Origin: Tanypteryx hageni
Taxonomy: Eukaryota; Arthropoda; Insecta; Odonata; Petaluridae
NCBI GenBank assembly: GCA_028673005.1
Contig: CM054113.1
Location: 35,282,117 to 35,346,116 of the forward strand
DNA: 64,000 bases
Reading direction: 5' to 3'
The position numbers were made by a program, and so were the translations under genes. How positions within the stretch are numbered: the first letter of the stretch is position 1; each line of letters opens with the position of its first letter. Shown here piece by piece: positions 34,591 to 45,348 of the stretch. The notes beneath the pieces were generated by a model. The model was not told the DNA's origin and ran no database searches. It saw only the letters and a program-made list of their open reading frames with translations.

Positions 34591-34879
34591 TTTTTTTGCG
34601 TGAAAGTGTAAATTCTTATAAGATGAAAAGTCACAATGCCGATAATTCGTACTTCAAAAATTATAAGCATGTCGCTCCCTTTAAATTCGCTAAAGGTCAA
34701 ATTAACCGCTACGACCCTTCCACTGTTAATACGCGTGGTTTCAGAATTTATTTACCCAAGAATACGTTGATCAAGTCCTTCAAAAGTTTTGAATTGATTT
34801 GCAGCTGAAGGAAGCATGAACGAAAGAAGAGGATAGGAGATGGAGGAAGGAAGCGACGCGTTGCGGGTTGACTACTCAC

Positions 34880-35020
34880 CCACATGATCATGACGAGGAA
34901 GATGGAGTTGATGAAGAGGAGTCCCATTGCGGGAGCCTGGTATATCCAGTCAAGGCTATGGGGCCTCATCCATGGACAATGGCGGAAGAGAGAGTCGGCA
35001 TTAGACAACGGAGATGACAG
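34880..35020 (-). CDS. Secretin-family neuropeptide receptor (DH31/PDF-receptor-like), internal exon: ECL2 to TM5
   Basis: This 141-bp exon is open, with acceptor TTTTATTTCCAG just before 35020 and donor GTGAGT at 34879-34874, phase 0 at both ends. It encodes 47 residues: an extracellular-loop segment with the conserved cysteine and CPWMRPHSLDWIYQAPA, then TM5 (LLFINSIFLVMIMW). It joins in frame to VLITKLRS of the exon at 32292. The WIYQ.P and IMWVL.TKLR pattern is characteristic of class B GPCRs. Upstream exons (hormone-binding N-terminus, TM1-4) were not recognised in the window and presumably lie at higher coordinates, possibly far away across repeat-filled introns. Confidence 0.85.
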
Positions 35021-35824
35021 CTGGAAATAAAAATCCCGTGTTTTTGTGACTTGCCTTCTTTGTTTTCTATGATATTGGGATATAAATGAGTAACCAGGAA
35101 GGCTAAGCCAGGAATACTCATGCAATATATATAAACATACACACTCACACATGAGCGAGTTGTTGGTGCTTGCAAACTGCAAGCGATTAAAAAAATCCCC
35201 ATACACCAAGATCTAAACTCTTAAATAAACCAACGCGATCTCCAGGGCAACAGCACTTCAACCACATGGAGCCTATATTTCAGGGATAAACAAACCGCGG
35301 CTCTTTTTAATTTACTCTCAGAGGCGTGTCAACGTCTTTCACTACGGCATACAAAGTCGTAGTGTGACTTGAGACGTATTGCGGATGCTTAAGGGGCATA
35401 TATTATATCTGAATTATTTCGGATACAGATTATGTTTTATTGATCGTAAATTTATGAGCACAGAATGTCATGCGGCCCTCGAACTTCAGAAAATTATCAA
35501 ATGCGGCTCCGAGGGTAAGTAAGTTTGGCCACCCCTGCTATATATATTAGATAATAAATTCCACGAGCTCTAGCAGAATATTTATAATTATCCGCGTAAT
35601 TAAGGCAACTATCCGTAATTTCCAAATTCTCTGGCAATTGGCTCTTGTCCAAGTTTTCGTATTTCAAGTTTCGTGTCTCAGATCGCCCTGCATGAGCAAT
35701 GAGAATAATAATCATTAGGACTATATTCTACGCACTAAGTTTATCAAAAAATCAGTATATTTTTCGTTAAGATTATGTCATAATTATCCTTGCCCTTAGC
35801 TCGTATTGGATAACATTCTGATGT
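35021..35824. other. Intronic or intergenic sequence with a diverged repeat
   Basis: The part at 35605-35720 (AAATTCTCTGGCAAT, CAAGTTTC, CTCAGATCGCCCT) matches 36795-36905 on the same strand with moderate divergence. The rest shows nothing recognisable. Confidence 0.5.
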
Positions 35825-36530
35825 GGCCACCACATGACTTTCTCCATACCTGTAATATTTCTAAAAATTCCAAATAGGTTAAATGATAATGAATATTTTA
35901 AGGAAATGCGAGAAAAATTTAGACTTTACAAAGAACAGAAATAAACTCAAACCATAGCCATCTGATATTGGATATAGCCACAAAGCTCCAACAATTAAGA
36001 AAATAAAAAGGATTGTTACTAAGATGTAACGAATCGTAAATTGTTAATAATAGTCGCCGGTAGGTGGTGGCAGCTAAAAAATTTGTTTTTACAATATCTT
36101 TTAAACAATGCATTATATGGGAAAATGTTTAAAAGCCAGGTTGTAAAAAAGTAAATTTCGTACAACATTTATTCCAATATTGTTTACAACTATCAAATAT
36201 TACAACAAATATAAAAACGTCTGTGACAAGGGTAAATACCCACTTCAGGTGGACCGATCTTTACTAAAAACTAAGGAATTCCTGTGACTGTCAGAAAAAT
36301 GTTAAATATAAAATTTGACGTTGATCTGATTAATAGTTTTTGAGTTAGAGCACCAACAAAAACTATCACACGCGCACGCACACGCTCACGAACACACACA
36401 GACATAATCGAGAAATTGGTCGAAACGTGTTCAAGAGACCTCAAAACTTGTATCTCCGTTGAAATATTGAAATCGATATTTTTCATGAAAACAATCTCTT
36501 TCTCTATAAGTAGTATAGAGAAAGAAAATA
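35825..36530 (-). repeat. Repeat family 2, copy 2
   Basis: Inverted relative to 19861-20515 and the longest of three copies. Shared blocks (minus strand) include the GTGGTGG/CATGTGG end near 35830, GGCTATATCCAA, CCATATAATGCATT, and ATTTCAACGGAG near 36458. A (CACACG)-type stretch is present at 36367-36405. No coding. Confidence 0.75.
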
Positions 36531-36679
36531 TCGCGAAATAGGAGCGACGCAATTATATTTAACCATTTAAAAGTGTTATCGTATTTCTCGAAAAATTACG
36601 AAACACAACATTAAAATACTTTTTTACGCTTTACTAAATTTCGTGAGTTAGTATAATGACGGTCTCATGGCATAGATCG

Positions 36680-36970
36680 TCCCGTTTCAGCAATAATTAT
36701 AAACACCAGTAAGACAATAGCCTATATGTTACGCAAAAACTTATGTAAATAATAGGATATTTTCTGTGTTATGATGCGAAATGCGAATTTAAGGCATCTT
36801 TCCGGAATACAAATTCTCTGGCAATCGGCCTCGCGTCCAAGTTCTCCAATTTCAAGTTTCATTGCTCAGATCGCCCTTTTTAAGCAACAATTATAATCAT
36901 CATTCAGACAATATCCTATATGTTACACTATAAGTTATGTAAAAATTAGAATATTTTGTGTGTTAGGCGT
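36680..36970 (+). repeat. Diverged tandem repeat, period about 200 bp
   Basis: CAATA.CCTATATGTTAC, followed by AA.TTATGTAAA and ATATTTT.TGTGTTA, occurs at about 36715-36775 and again at about 36917-36967. Between them lies the block shared with 35605-35720. Two units are visible. Confidence 0.6.
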
Positions 36971-37019
36971 CAAAATCCCTGCCTTTTAGTATGTACGTAT
37001 CCGGATAAAAAAATAATTT

Positions 37020-38290
37020 ATAATTGTTACGTCATCATATGTATAGGTCGTTGGCTGAAATCAAATGGATTATAATGCAGTCTAAGCATTTAATCAATAA
37101 CCTTATAGTATGGAAAGTTGATTCCCATTGAAAGGCATTGGAGTCGTTGCTATTGTAGTTATTATTTTACATTGTCGAAGACCGAAAAATATTTCATAAT
37201 TTTATAGATAAAATCAAATGTTTACACAAATTCAGCATATATTTGAATTCTGTCTTCAAGAAAAATAAATTTAATTTTTTTTCCACAGTATGGTGCATGT
37301 GCCGGCTTTGTATCTTAATTTTAAATATTTTAAAAGAGCAATATTATATAGCCCTGCACAGTTTTCAATGCTTTTCTTATGGGTGTGTAAAATTTGACTT
37401 TGGGGTCAAAAACACCCCTTAAATACAACTTTTCTGAAATTTTGGATTTTATTCCGAGGTTGTATCCAATGAACTATATTCCTGCAAAATTTCAACTCTG
37501 TAGCATTTCTAGTAGTACCTTAGGTTATATATGAGCATATCCTATATAGGTATATCCTCAAGTAGTTGGTGCTTGCATTCAGCAAACATTTCAGTCCATT
37601 TCGAAAGTAACTCTATAAGATTTTGAGTGGATGCAGTGCATCAGGAAGTCCATGGCGTGACTAATATTTCCTGTTTTTGGATTTTGACTTCGGTATAAGT
37701 TTACGCCGTAGTTTTAAATCAATTGCATTATAATACAATCCACTGATTCTCTGTAGAAGAACTAAATTAAAGCTATTATTATATACAGTTTATTAACTCC
37801 CATAATTGATATGAGTAACGTTCTTTTATTTAATAACACATACCGCGTTTTAAAATTATGACATATTCATATGTATGTCTTTGATTGAAATCAATGGGAC
37901 AATAAGAATTTCCCTAAGAAAAAGCACTTAAGCTATGCTATTATATAATGAATTGCCAATTCGCAATGAAAAGCATTGTCGTGGTTTCTATGGTTGCTGA
38001 AGTTCTTTGTTGTTGAACATCTGCTTTTTTCCGATTAAAAACATATTTCTTCGTCAATTCGGCGCCGATTTGAATTTAGTCTTCAAAAATTATAATCCAC
38101 ATTCTTTTAGCTATAGAATAGTTTTCGTACAGAGTTTCTATCTGAATTATAACTAATTTAAATTGAAAATTTATAATATAATTTTCATATTTTTCTTATG
38201 GAGTATCGAAATGGAAGAGTGGGGCCAAAAATACCCCACCCAAAAATTAAAAATTTGGAATTTTCGATTTTTATGGACAGCTATTTATAC
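37020..38290 (+). repeat. Diverged tandem duplication, period about 830 bp
   Basis: Three ordered pairs of similar blocks support it: CATATGTATAGGTCGTTGGC / CATATGTATGTCTTTGAT (37038 and 37868); ATTGAAAGGCATTG / CAATGAAAAGCATTG (37130 and 37962); and TTCTTATGG...GGGGTCAAAAACACCCC / TTCTTATGG...GGGGCCAAAAATACCCC (37375 and 38195). No coding. Function unknown; probably an old non-autonomous repeat family. Confidence 0.6.
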
Positions 38291-38298
38291 TGATATAT

Positions 38299-38310
38299 AC
38301 TAGCGTATGG
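38299..38310 (+). repeat. Left target-site duplication of the RTE element
   Basis: ACTAGCGTATGG here and ACTAGCGTATTGG at 41509-41521 flank the LINE and differ by one base. The right copy is also the natural start of the CT-bearing repeat, so the LINE seems to have landed at that repeat's 5' end. Confidence 0.65.
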
Positions 38311-41300
38311 AGGTTTTATTTATATTAAAAAAAAAACTATCATCAGTGCCTGGCAGTAGGCAGCAGTACTGTCAGTATGGTATAGAGCCGAAAACAAATG
38401 ATGTTGGTTGGGTCTATATCCAATACAGCTGTAGGCGTGATCAGGACGATTTGAACGGCTACAGTACTGCGATGTGGAAAGCAAGAGGGAAACTACCACA
38501 TTACAATCCCTAGTAAAGATTATATGGTTGGACAATATGAGTTCTCTCGAGGTAAAACAATCCGGAGGTAAAATAGTCCCCCAATCGGATCTCCGGGCGG
38601 GGACTGCCTTGAGGAAAACATTTGTCGAAAGTAAATTACGAATAGGGACTTGGAACGTAAGAACTATGAGAAAGGCAGGAAAGCTAGAGAACTTGAAAGA
38701 AGAAATGAGAAGAAATAGAGTTGACATTATAGGGCTAAGCGAAACTAGATGGGAGGGAGAAGGACAGTTCGACTCGGAAGAATTCACGGTAGTTTATTCT
38801 GGAGGAAATAGTGGGGAAAGGGGAGTAGCTCTGGTACTTAGGAAAGATATGATGAAAAGCGTGACAAAGATAATAGCAACGAACGATAGACTGATGGCAA
38901 TAAAGCTAAAAGCAGTCCCAGTGGACATGCTGATAATCCAGGTATATATGCCAACGTCAGCTCATGACGATGAAGAAATAGATGAGATCTATGAGCAAAT
39001 TAATGAAATTTACGAAGAAGACGGAAGAGGAAAGGTAAACTGCATAATAATGGGAGATTGGAACAGCATAGTCGGAGAAGGACAGGAAGAAAATGTTGTC
39101 GGGCAATACGGACTTGGGAAGAGAAATCGAGGAGGGGAGAAACTCGTAGAATTCTGCATCAATAATGACCTTGTAGTGACTAATACATGGTTCAAAAACC
39201 ATAAACGAAGGTTATACACATAGAAAAGCCCAGGAGATAGAATGAGATGCCAAATAGATTACATCCTTGTAAAACAGAGATTTAGGAACAGCATAAAGAA
39301 CGCCAAGGCATTGCAAGGAGCAGACATTGATTCAGATCACAGCCTTCTAATACTTGACGTGAGTACAAAGCTCAAACAAATAAGAAAAACGAGAAGAGAA
39401 AGACAGACCTGGGACCTAGAAAAACTGAAAGAAAGGCAGGATGTAGTCAGCATGAAGTTGGAAGATAACCTAAGAAAGTTGGAAAACAAACCGAAGACCG
39501 TCGATATAGAATGGGATGAAATTAAAACCAGTATCAAGGATACCTTGGATAAAGAGATTGGAAAACAAGAGAAGAAAATCAGAAAACCATGGATCACGAA
39601 GGAAATGCTGGAGAAAATGGGTGAGAGACGAAAATGGAAAAACGTTAACAGTGAAGAAGGTAGAGCCAACTATAGGCGTATAAACAATGAGTTGAGAAGG
39701 GTAACAGATAAAGCTAGAGAAAATTGGCTAAAAGGAAAATGTGATGAAATAGAACAAATGGAGAAATTAGGACGGTACGATATGATGTACGCTAGGGCAC
39801 TGGAATTAGAAGATAAGAAGTCTAATGGAATTTGTGGTAAAGGAATTATGAATACGGATGGGAAGATAGTCTCAGAAACAAAGGATGTAGCACAGGTATG
39901 GGAAGAATACATTAAGGAATTATACAGCAAACAGACAGGAGCGGCAAAAATAGAACTGGAAAATGAGGAAAACATTGAAGAAGACAACTTAGGACCAAGT
40001 ATTATGGAGAGCGAAGTAGAAAAAGCGATAGTGGAACTTAAGAAGGGGAAAGCCACGGGCAGCGATGGAATACCGGCTGAGATACTTAAAGTCATAGGAT
40101 CAGAAGGAATAAAAGCGATCACGAAATTAATTAATAAGATTTACGACACGGGAGAGTGGCCTCAGGATTTCCTAGAAGTAACAATGATCCCTCTAAAGAA
40201 GAAGCCAAAGGCAATGCAGTGTAAAGATTACAGAACTATAAGCCTTCTGTCACACACATCGAAGATCATCAAGAGGATTCTTAATAAAAGGCTGGAGAAA
40301 AAGGCAGAAGAAATAATAGGGGAAGATCAATTCGGTTTCAGAAAAGGACGAGGAACTAGAGATGCTATAGGAGTAGCTAGAATCATATCAGAAAGGGCAA
40401 TAGAATACAGTCAAGATATCTGCGCATGTTTCGTAGACTGGCAGAAGGCCTTTGATAGAGTAAATTGGGTAAAGTTGATGAAGATATTAAAGGATATAGG
40501 TGTAGACTGGAAAGACAGGGGACTGATTAGGAATCTATATGAGAATCAAGTTGTAAAGGTCAGGTTTGAGAATGTGGACACCTGCGGAATAAATATCGGT
40601 AGAGGAGTAAGACAAGGATGCTGCCTATCGCCAACCCTATTCAATATATATGGAGAAAGTCTAATGCAAGAAGCTTTAGAAGGCACAGGGGATTTCAAAA
40701 TTTGAGGAAGGATTATAAGAACAGTAAAATACGCAGATGATCAAGTACTTCTAGCAAGAAAGGAAGAGGAGCTACAAAAACTGATAAATAGACTAGTGAT
40801 AACAGGTAGAAAATACGGTATGGAAATAAATACAGAAAAATCCAAGGTCATTCGAATATCGGGTAAAGAAGAGAATCTGAACATAACTATTGGGGGAAAG
40901 CCATTAGAACAAGTTTCAGAATATAAATACCTTGGAAGTATCATAACACGAGAGGCAAAATGTACGGATGAGATCAAAACTAGAATAGGAAAAACAAAAG
41001 CGGATTTCAGGAGAAAGAAACAACTACTTACAGGGAATATAAGGGAAGATATCCGCAAGAAGTTGATAAAATGCTACGTATGGAGTATAGCATTGTATGG
41101 GGCAGAAACATGGACGCTAAGGAAAAATGACATCAAATACTTGGAAAGCTTTGAAATGTGGACTTGGAGGAGAATGCTGAAGATAAAATGGACAGACAGG
41201 ATGAAAAACGATGAAGTGCTACGAAGAATAGGAGAGAAGCGAATGATTATACAGACTATCAGAAAGAGGAAGGCTAACTGGGTTGGACATTACCTGAGGA

Positions 41301-41508
41301 GAGAGAGTATGATTAAAGACGTGTTAGAAGGAAAACTAGATGGGAAAAGGGAAAGAGGTAGGAAAAGGTTTCAGCTGATAGACGATTTGAAAGGGAAAGA
41401 GAGTTATCAAGATATAAAGAGGACAGCGGAAAATAGGAGTATATGGAGAACCAGGTTTAACCATGAATAATCACGGACCTGTCTACGGACAGACTACCTA
41501 TGATGATG
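38311..41508 (+). mobile_element. Full-length RTE-type non-LTR retrotransposon (LINE)
   Basis: About 3.2 kb, the usual RTE length. It has a short 5' leader (38311-38473), a single ORF of 999 codons and a very short 3' end finishing in a TATGATGATGA tail. It is flanked by an imperfect duplication of ACTAGCGTAT(T)GG. It is the best preserved mobile element in the window and the reference for the fragments at 11320-12299 and 24227-26093. The same strand and family in three places suggests the family has been active here repeatedly. Confidence 0.92.
38474..41470 (+). pseudogene. RTE ORF: APE endonuclease plus reverse transcriptase, two nonsense codons
   Basis: One frame is maintained from 38474 to the TGA near 41468. 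It is interrupted only by TAG at codon 250 (39221-39223, where the minus-strand relative has Trp) and TGA at codon 744 (40703-40705, where Gly is expected). The APE-type endonuclease shows TWNVRTM (codons 59-65), LSETRW (88-93, catalytic Glu), GDWNS (194-198) and SDH (287-289). A lysine-rich linker follows. RT motifs are FVDWQKAFDRV (653-663), GRGVRQGCCLSPTLFNIY-type motif B (709-726) and KYADD (752-756). The C-terminal domain has LGSIITREAKC, YGAETW, MWTWRRMLKIKW and NWVGHYLRRES. The first stop falls inside the endonuclease and the second just before the catalytic YADD, so no translated piece has a complete enzyme. The chosen ATG is the first of the frame; the true start could be internal (Met22). 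Confidence 0.93.
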
Positions 41509-41549
41509 ACTAGCGTATTGGCCTTCATGTGACGGCTAAATAATAATAT

Positions 41550-41960
41550 TCCCTCTCTCTCTCTCTCTCGCTATCTTTGTCTCCCTCCCTTTCTCTCTCC
41601 CCTCTGTCTCTCTCCCTTCCTCTCTCTTCCTCTCTATCTCTCTCCCCCATCCACCTCTATCTCTCTCCCCCCTCCCTCTCTATCTCTCTCCCCCCTCCCT
41701 CTCTCTCTCCCTCCCTCTTCTCTATCTCTCTCTCCCCCCTCTCTCTCCCTCCATCTCTGCCTCTTTTTGTCTCACCTTCCCCCATCTATCATTCCCTCCT
41801 GTCCCAATCCATAGCTCTCCCTCTTTTTCTCCGTCTCCTTCTTTATCTGTTTCCTCCCGTCCTTTTCTAATTCTATACCTCCCTTACTCTCTATGTACCT
41901 TCCATTCTATATCCCTTCCTATCTCCCTCCCACATCCTCCCCTCTCTTACTCTACACCTA
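41550..41960 (+). repeat. CT-rich low-complexity tract
   Basis: Runs of CTCTCTCTCTCT, TCCCTCC and CCCCCTCCCTCTC over about 400 bp. The open frame 41577-41870 (almost only Ser, Leu and Pro) is a by-product of this composition, not a gene. Confidence 0.9.
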
Positions 41961-42050
41961 TATAGTCGTTTAGACAAGCAAAAGAATCCAAACTAAATCC
42001 CAGTCCCATTAGGATTACGAAATTTCGCGAAAACTCCTACGATAATAAAA

Positions 42051-42531
42051 GGGATCGGTTCCCAACCATTTTCACTTCGCGAATCCTTGAGCTAACCTAC
42101 ATCTCGTCGCAAACCTCTTGGATTAACCTTTAATCTTCGCAGACCACTTGCGTTGCAAAATTTTTGGCGGCGAGCCCCTTGTAATGAAGAGTGAACAAAA
42201 AAATAAATCTTTTTGATCACGTTTAATTCATGAAAAATAAAAAGTTTACATAGCAAACAGTATGTCAAGATTCTCAATAAAATCAGAAAATATGGTATAG
42301 TCAACAGTTTCTAGCTAGTACCCTGTGAAATACAAATATAAATCTTGAAGTAATTATAATAAAAAATTGAAAATAAAACCATGCAGCAAATTTGAAAGAG
42401 ACTAAAATATTGGTAAGAATTGTAGAACCAAGACAGCGAAAAAGACGCCATTATCAATTTTTTCTCGTGAACCCCTCAGATTTATTTCGCGAACCCCTAG
42501 GTGTACGCGAATCACCGGTTGGGAAACGCTG
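42051..42531. mobile_element. hAT-type MITE inside unit 1
   Basis: The left end has GGATCGGTTCCCAACC. The right end has GGTTGGGAAACGCTG, the inverse of a CAG.G.TTCCCAACC terminus, the common hAT terminal signature. Subterminal TTCGCGAA.CC words recur near both ends. No coding. An 8-bp target duplication could not be confirmed. Confidence 0.65.
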
Positions 42532-43045
42532 ATTTAAGGCAAACTATGTAGTCGTATATATTACACGTATGCGGGTTGAGACGACAATTGTTTCTCGAAG
42601 TTTAACAATGAGGTGGTCGACAAGGCAACATCCCGTTTAAAAGCCGACATTTTTCCAAAATATGTGATTTCAATGTTTAATATGAGATATTTCAAACGGT
42701 AGGCGGAAAAAGATAAATAGAATAATAAACTTCATTAATTTTCCTAAAACATAGTTTAAATTCAAAGATCGTACGTCAATTTTTCTAATTTAAATATACA
42801 AAAGAATAAAAGCAGCAATTTAAAAAGTCGATTTTTACGTGTTATCTTACGGGAAATGGAAGTCGTCACCCTGGAGTCGGACCCGAGTCTTTTTTCGTCA
42901 TTCGATTTTTGTTTAAATCAAACATTCTTGCGAAATTTCAACGTTTCACCTAAGAGGGAAGTTTGTTAAAAACGCGTTAAAACGTTCCATTGATAACGTC
43001 AGTGTTATACACACACCCCACAATCTAGGTATTTATTTTATCAAC

Positions 43046-44660
43046 TAGCGTAATTGCCCGTCAAATGTGACGGGTATATGCAGATTTTGTATTAAAATTA
43101 AGGTACTTCCCATTCTTCCTCCCTTTCTCTTTGCCTCCCTCCCACTCTCTTCCCACCCTCTCCCCCTATTCTCTCTCTCTCCCTCTCCTCCTATGCTCTC
43201 TCCCTCGTATTCTCTCTCCCCCTCGTATTTTCCCTATTTCTTCTTCTCTTTATCCATCCCTCTTATTCTTCACCATCCTCTTTTCTTCCCATCCTCCATC
43301 TTCCTCCCACCCATTCTCCTCCCTTTCTTCTAAAATTTAATTAGTTTTATTCGGATGAAGCTCAATATATCCCCCCTCAAAATAGCGCCACTAACGGACA
43401 GTAATTTCTTTAATTACCATGTCAATCGTAAATAAAAACTTCTGATTAGCTCATTATAAATATCTGAAAATTTTCAATTTTCTATCTTCATCATTGATCG
43501 AGTTATTTGCGTTTTAATAGCTTGTCACTCAGACCAACGAATAGAAAACTTAAACTTTTAATATAATTTTTGTGATTCTTTCTTTTAAACCCCTCTTTCT
43601 CTCCCTATTTCCAAAACCGTCCTCAAGTACTCCATTCTTCTAACTCCTGTAACCTATCGTACAATCCTTCACTCTATAAACATTTTACATGCTCGGTTTG
43701 TTTATTAAAACGTCCAGCATATACCTCCGATTTTAATACCGTTTCTATTTCAATAATGTTTAATTTAGCTCATCATAACGATTTTAATCTAATTTTAAAT
43801 AGTATTTCAGGTTTTTAGCTATACATTCTCGTAAATAACGCAACGAATTTTGTTTACATTTACTGTTAAGAAAAGATTTTCCCCCTCCTTTTGTCCTTTT
43901 CTCCTTCTCGTATTAAAAGCCTTCAAAGCACGCTTAAACCCATAAGGATTGAAATAACAATAGAATTTCGAGGTTGAGCAATATAATTGTTAGGCTTGTC
44001 AACATCCCGTTAAAATGGCAATATTTCCCCAAAATATGCGAATTAAACGTGTAACATGAGGAATTTCGAATGGTAGATGAAGAACGATGAACGGAATAAG
44101 AAACCTTCTAATCTTTTTGTTAAAATGGTTTAGATCTATAGCTCGTGAGTCAAGGTTTTTTAATTTTAATGTCAAAAAGAAAATAAGCCTGCACGTCCAA
44201 AAGAATAATTTTTACCTGTTATATTATGGAAAATGCAAATCATCCCCTGGAGTCGAACCCTGGAGGTTTTTCGTAAATTTTTCTTAATCACAGTATTTTC
44301 ATATCCGAGTAGATTATCCCTGCTAAATTTTAAGATAATATCTGCATATTTGATCAAGTTATTTGCGTTTTAATAGCTTGACATGGACCACCCAATGCCG
44401 CCTAGCCTAGCGAGCCGGCGATCCAGACAAAGATATCAGATATATTAGGTGATTATATGCAGTGGAAGCTCTACCTGACGGATTAAATCAAAATCACAAT
44501 TGGGCAATAAATATTAATGATCAATACTACTTAATTTAATCGAAATCCGTCCAGCAGTTTAGGAGATGAAACTTAGGACGGACAGACGAACGGCGCATGC
44601 GTGTCCATAAGGCGTTCCGCTATTTCCGCTTCGCTGGTAAAGAACGCCTAAAAAGCAAAT
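43046..44660 (+). repeat. CT-tract-bearing repeat family 3, unit 2
   Basis: It begins ACTAGCGTAATTGCCCGTC with a hairpin CCCGTC-AAATGT-GACGGG (about 43058-43075). It continues into a CT-rich tract (43110-43335), then the block shared with unit 1 (43985-44400, including CCTGGAGTCGAACCC at about 44245). It ends with a tail CCGTCCAGCAGTTTAGGAG, GGACGGACAGACG and GGTAAAGAACGCC (44549-44650). Related tails occur at 12960-13060. Non-coding; possibly a SINE-like or Helitron-like family. Confidence 0.65.
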
Positions 44661-44744
44661 GAAAAATATACAAGTCTCATTTTCCGTTTAATCATAGATA
44701 GAAACGAAATTCCTCTGAAAATTATGAAATAATTGTTGCGAAAA

Positions 44745-45065
44745 ATATGCTTATATGTTGTAAAAAATTTAATTTACCTTTATTTGAAACATTTTTCCAT
44801 ATAATGCATTTTTAAGAGATATCATTTATTTTAGCTGCCACCATTACGCCACCAACCACGACTATTGTTAACAATTGACGTTTAGTTGCATCTTGGTAAC
44901 GCTCCAATTTCTTTTCTAAATTTTTGGAGCTTTGTGGCTATATCCAATATCAGAAAATTATGGTTTGAGTTTATTTATGTTTTTTGTATTTTAAAATTTT
45001 CTCGCACTTTCTTAAAATATTTATTATTATGTAACCTGTTTGGAATTTTTAGTAATCAAATAGAG
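44745..45065 (+). repeat. Repeat family 2, copy 3 (partial)
   Basis: Matches 20180-20470 and, inverted, 35850-36150: TTGTAAAAAATTTAATTT, CATATAATGCATTTTTAA, TTTAGCTGCCACCA, GGCTATATCCAATATC and TTGGAATTTTTAGTAAT. It lacks the outer 300 bp present in the other two copies. Confidence 0.75.
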
Positions 45066-45254
45066 AAATGAATAGCTCTTGGAATCTAACACATGATATT
45101 GCAGTAGACTTTGAACAGTTTGAAATTTAAAAGGAGTAAATCCAAGTGAATCATGCAATTATGATTCAAGTGAGATTTATCAACATGCCCCTGGATCTTA
45201 TGCTGCCGGTGGTGCTCTACTGTGGAGCATTATATCAGACAGATCGCGGAAACT

Positions 45255-45262
<8 letters not shown>

Positions 45263-45344
<82 letters not shown>
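45263..45344. repeat. (TA)n microsatellite
   Basis: About 40 uninterrupted TA dinucleotides. The array length is likely variable and may be mis-sized in the assembly. Confidence 0.97.

Positions 45345-45348
<4 letters not shown>

Larger units (their letters stand above)
32293..34879 (-). other. Receptor intron, 2587 bp
   Basis: Bounded by GTGAGT (34879-34874, minus strand) and TTTTGTCTCAG (ending 32293). Joining the flanking exons restores an uninterrupted class B receptor reading (LVMIMW then VLITKL). The intron contains a decayed piggyBac element at 33082-34590 on the same strand as the host gene. Confidence 0.8.
41509..43045 (+). repeat. CT-tract-bearing repeat family 3, unit 1
   Basis: It starts ACTAGCGTATTGGCC..ATGTGACGG, the diverged counterpart of the unit 2 start at 43046. 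A CT-rich run follows at 41550-41960. A block at 42610-42980 matches 43985-44350 (CAACATCCCGTT, AAAATATG, GGAGTCGGACC). A hAT-type MITE is inserted at about 42051-42531. The CCTGGAGTCG.ACC word on the reverse strand resembles a tRNA B-box. Confidence 0.65.

Noticed and set aside
34290..34808. 172-codon plus-strand frame
   Set aside because: Antisense of the piggyBac transposase remnant and its right terminus; no motifs of its own.
38320..40122. Several long minus-strand frames (38320-38787, 39337-39669, 39670-40122)
   Set aside because: Antisense shadows of the RTE ORF.
41577..41870. 97-codon Ser/Leu/Pro frame
   Set aside because: Pure consequence of the CT-rich tract; no sequence complexity.
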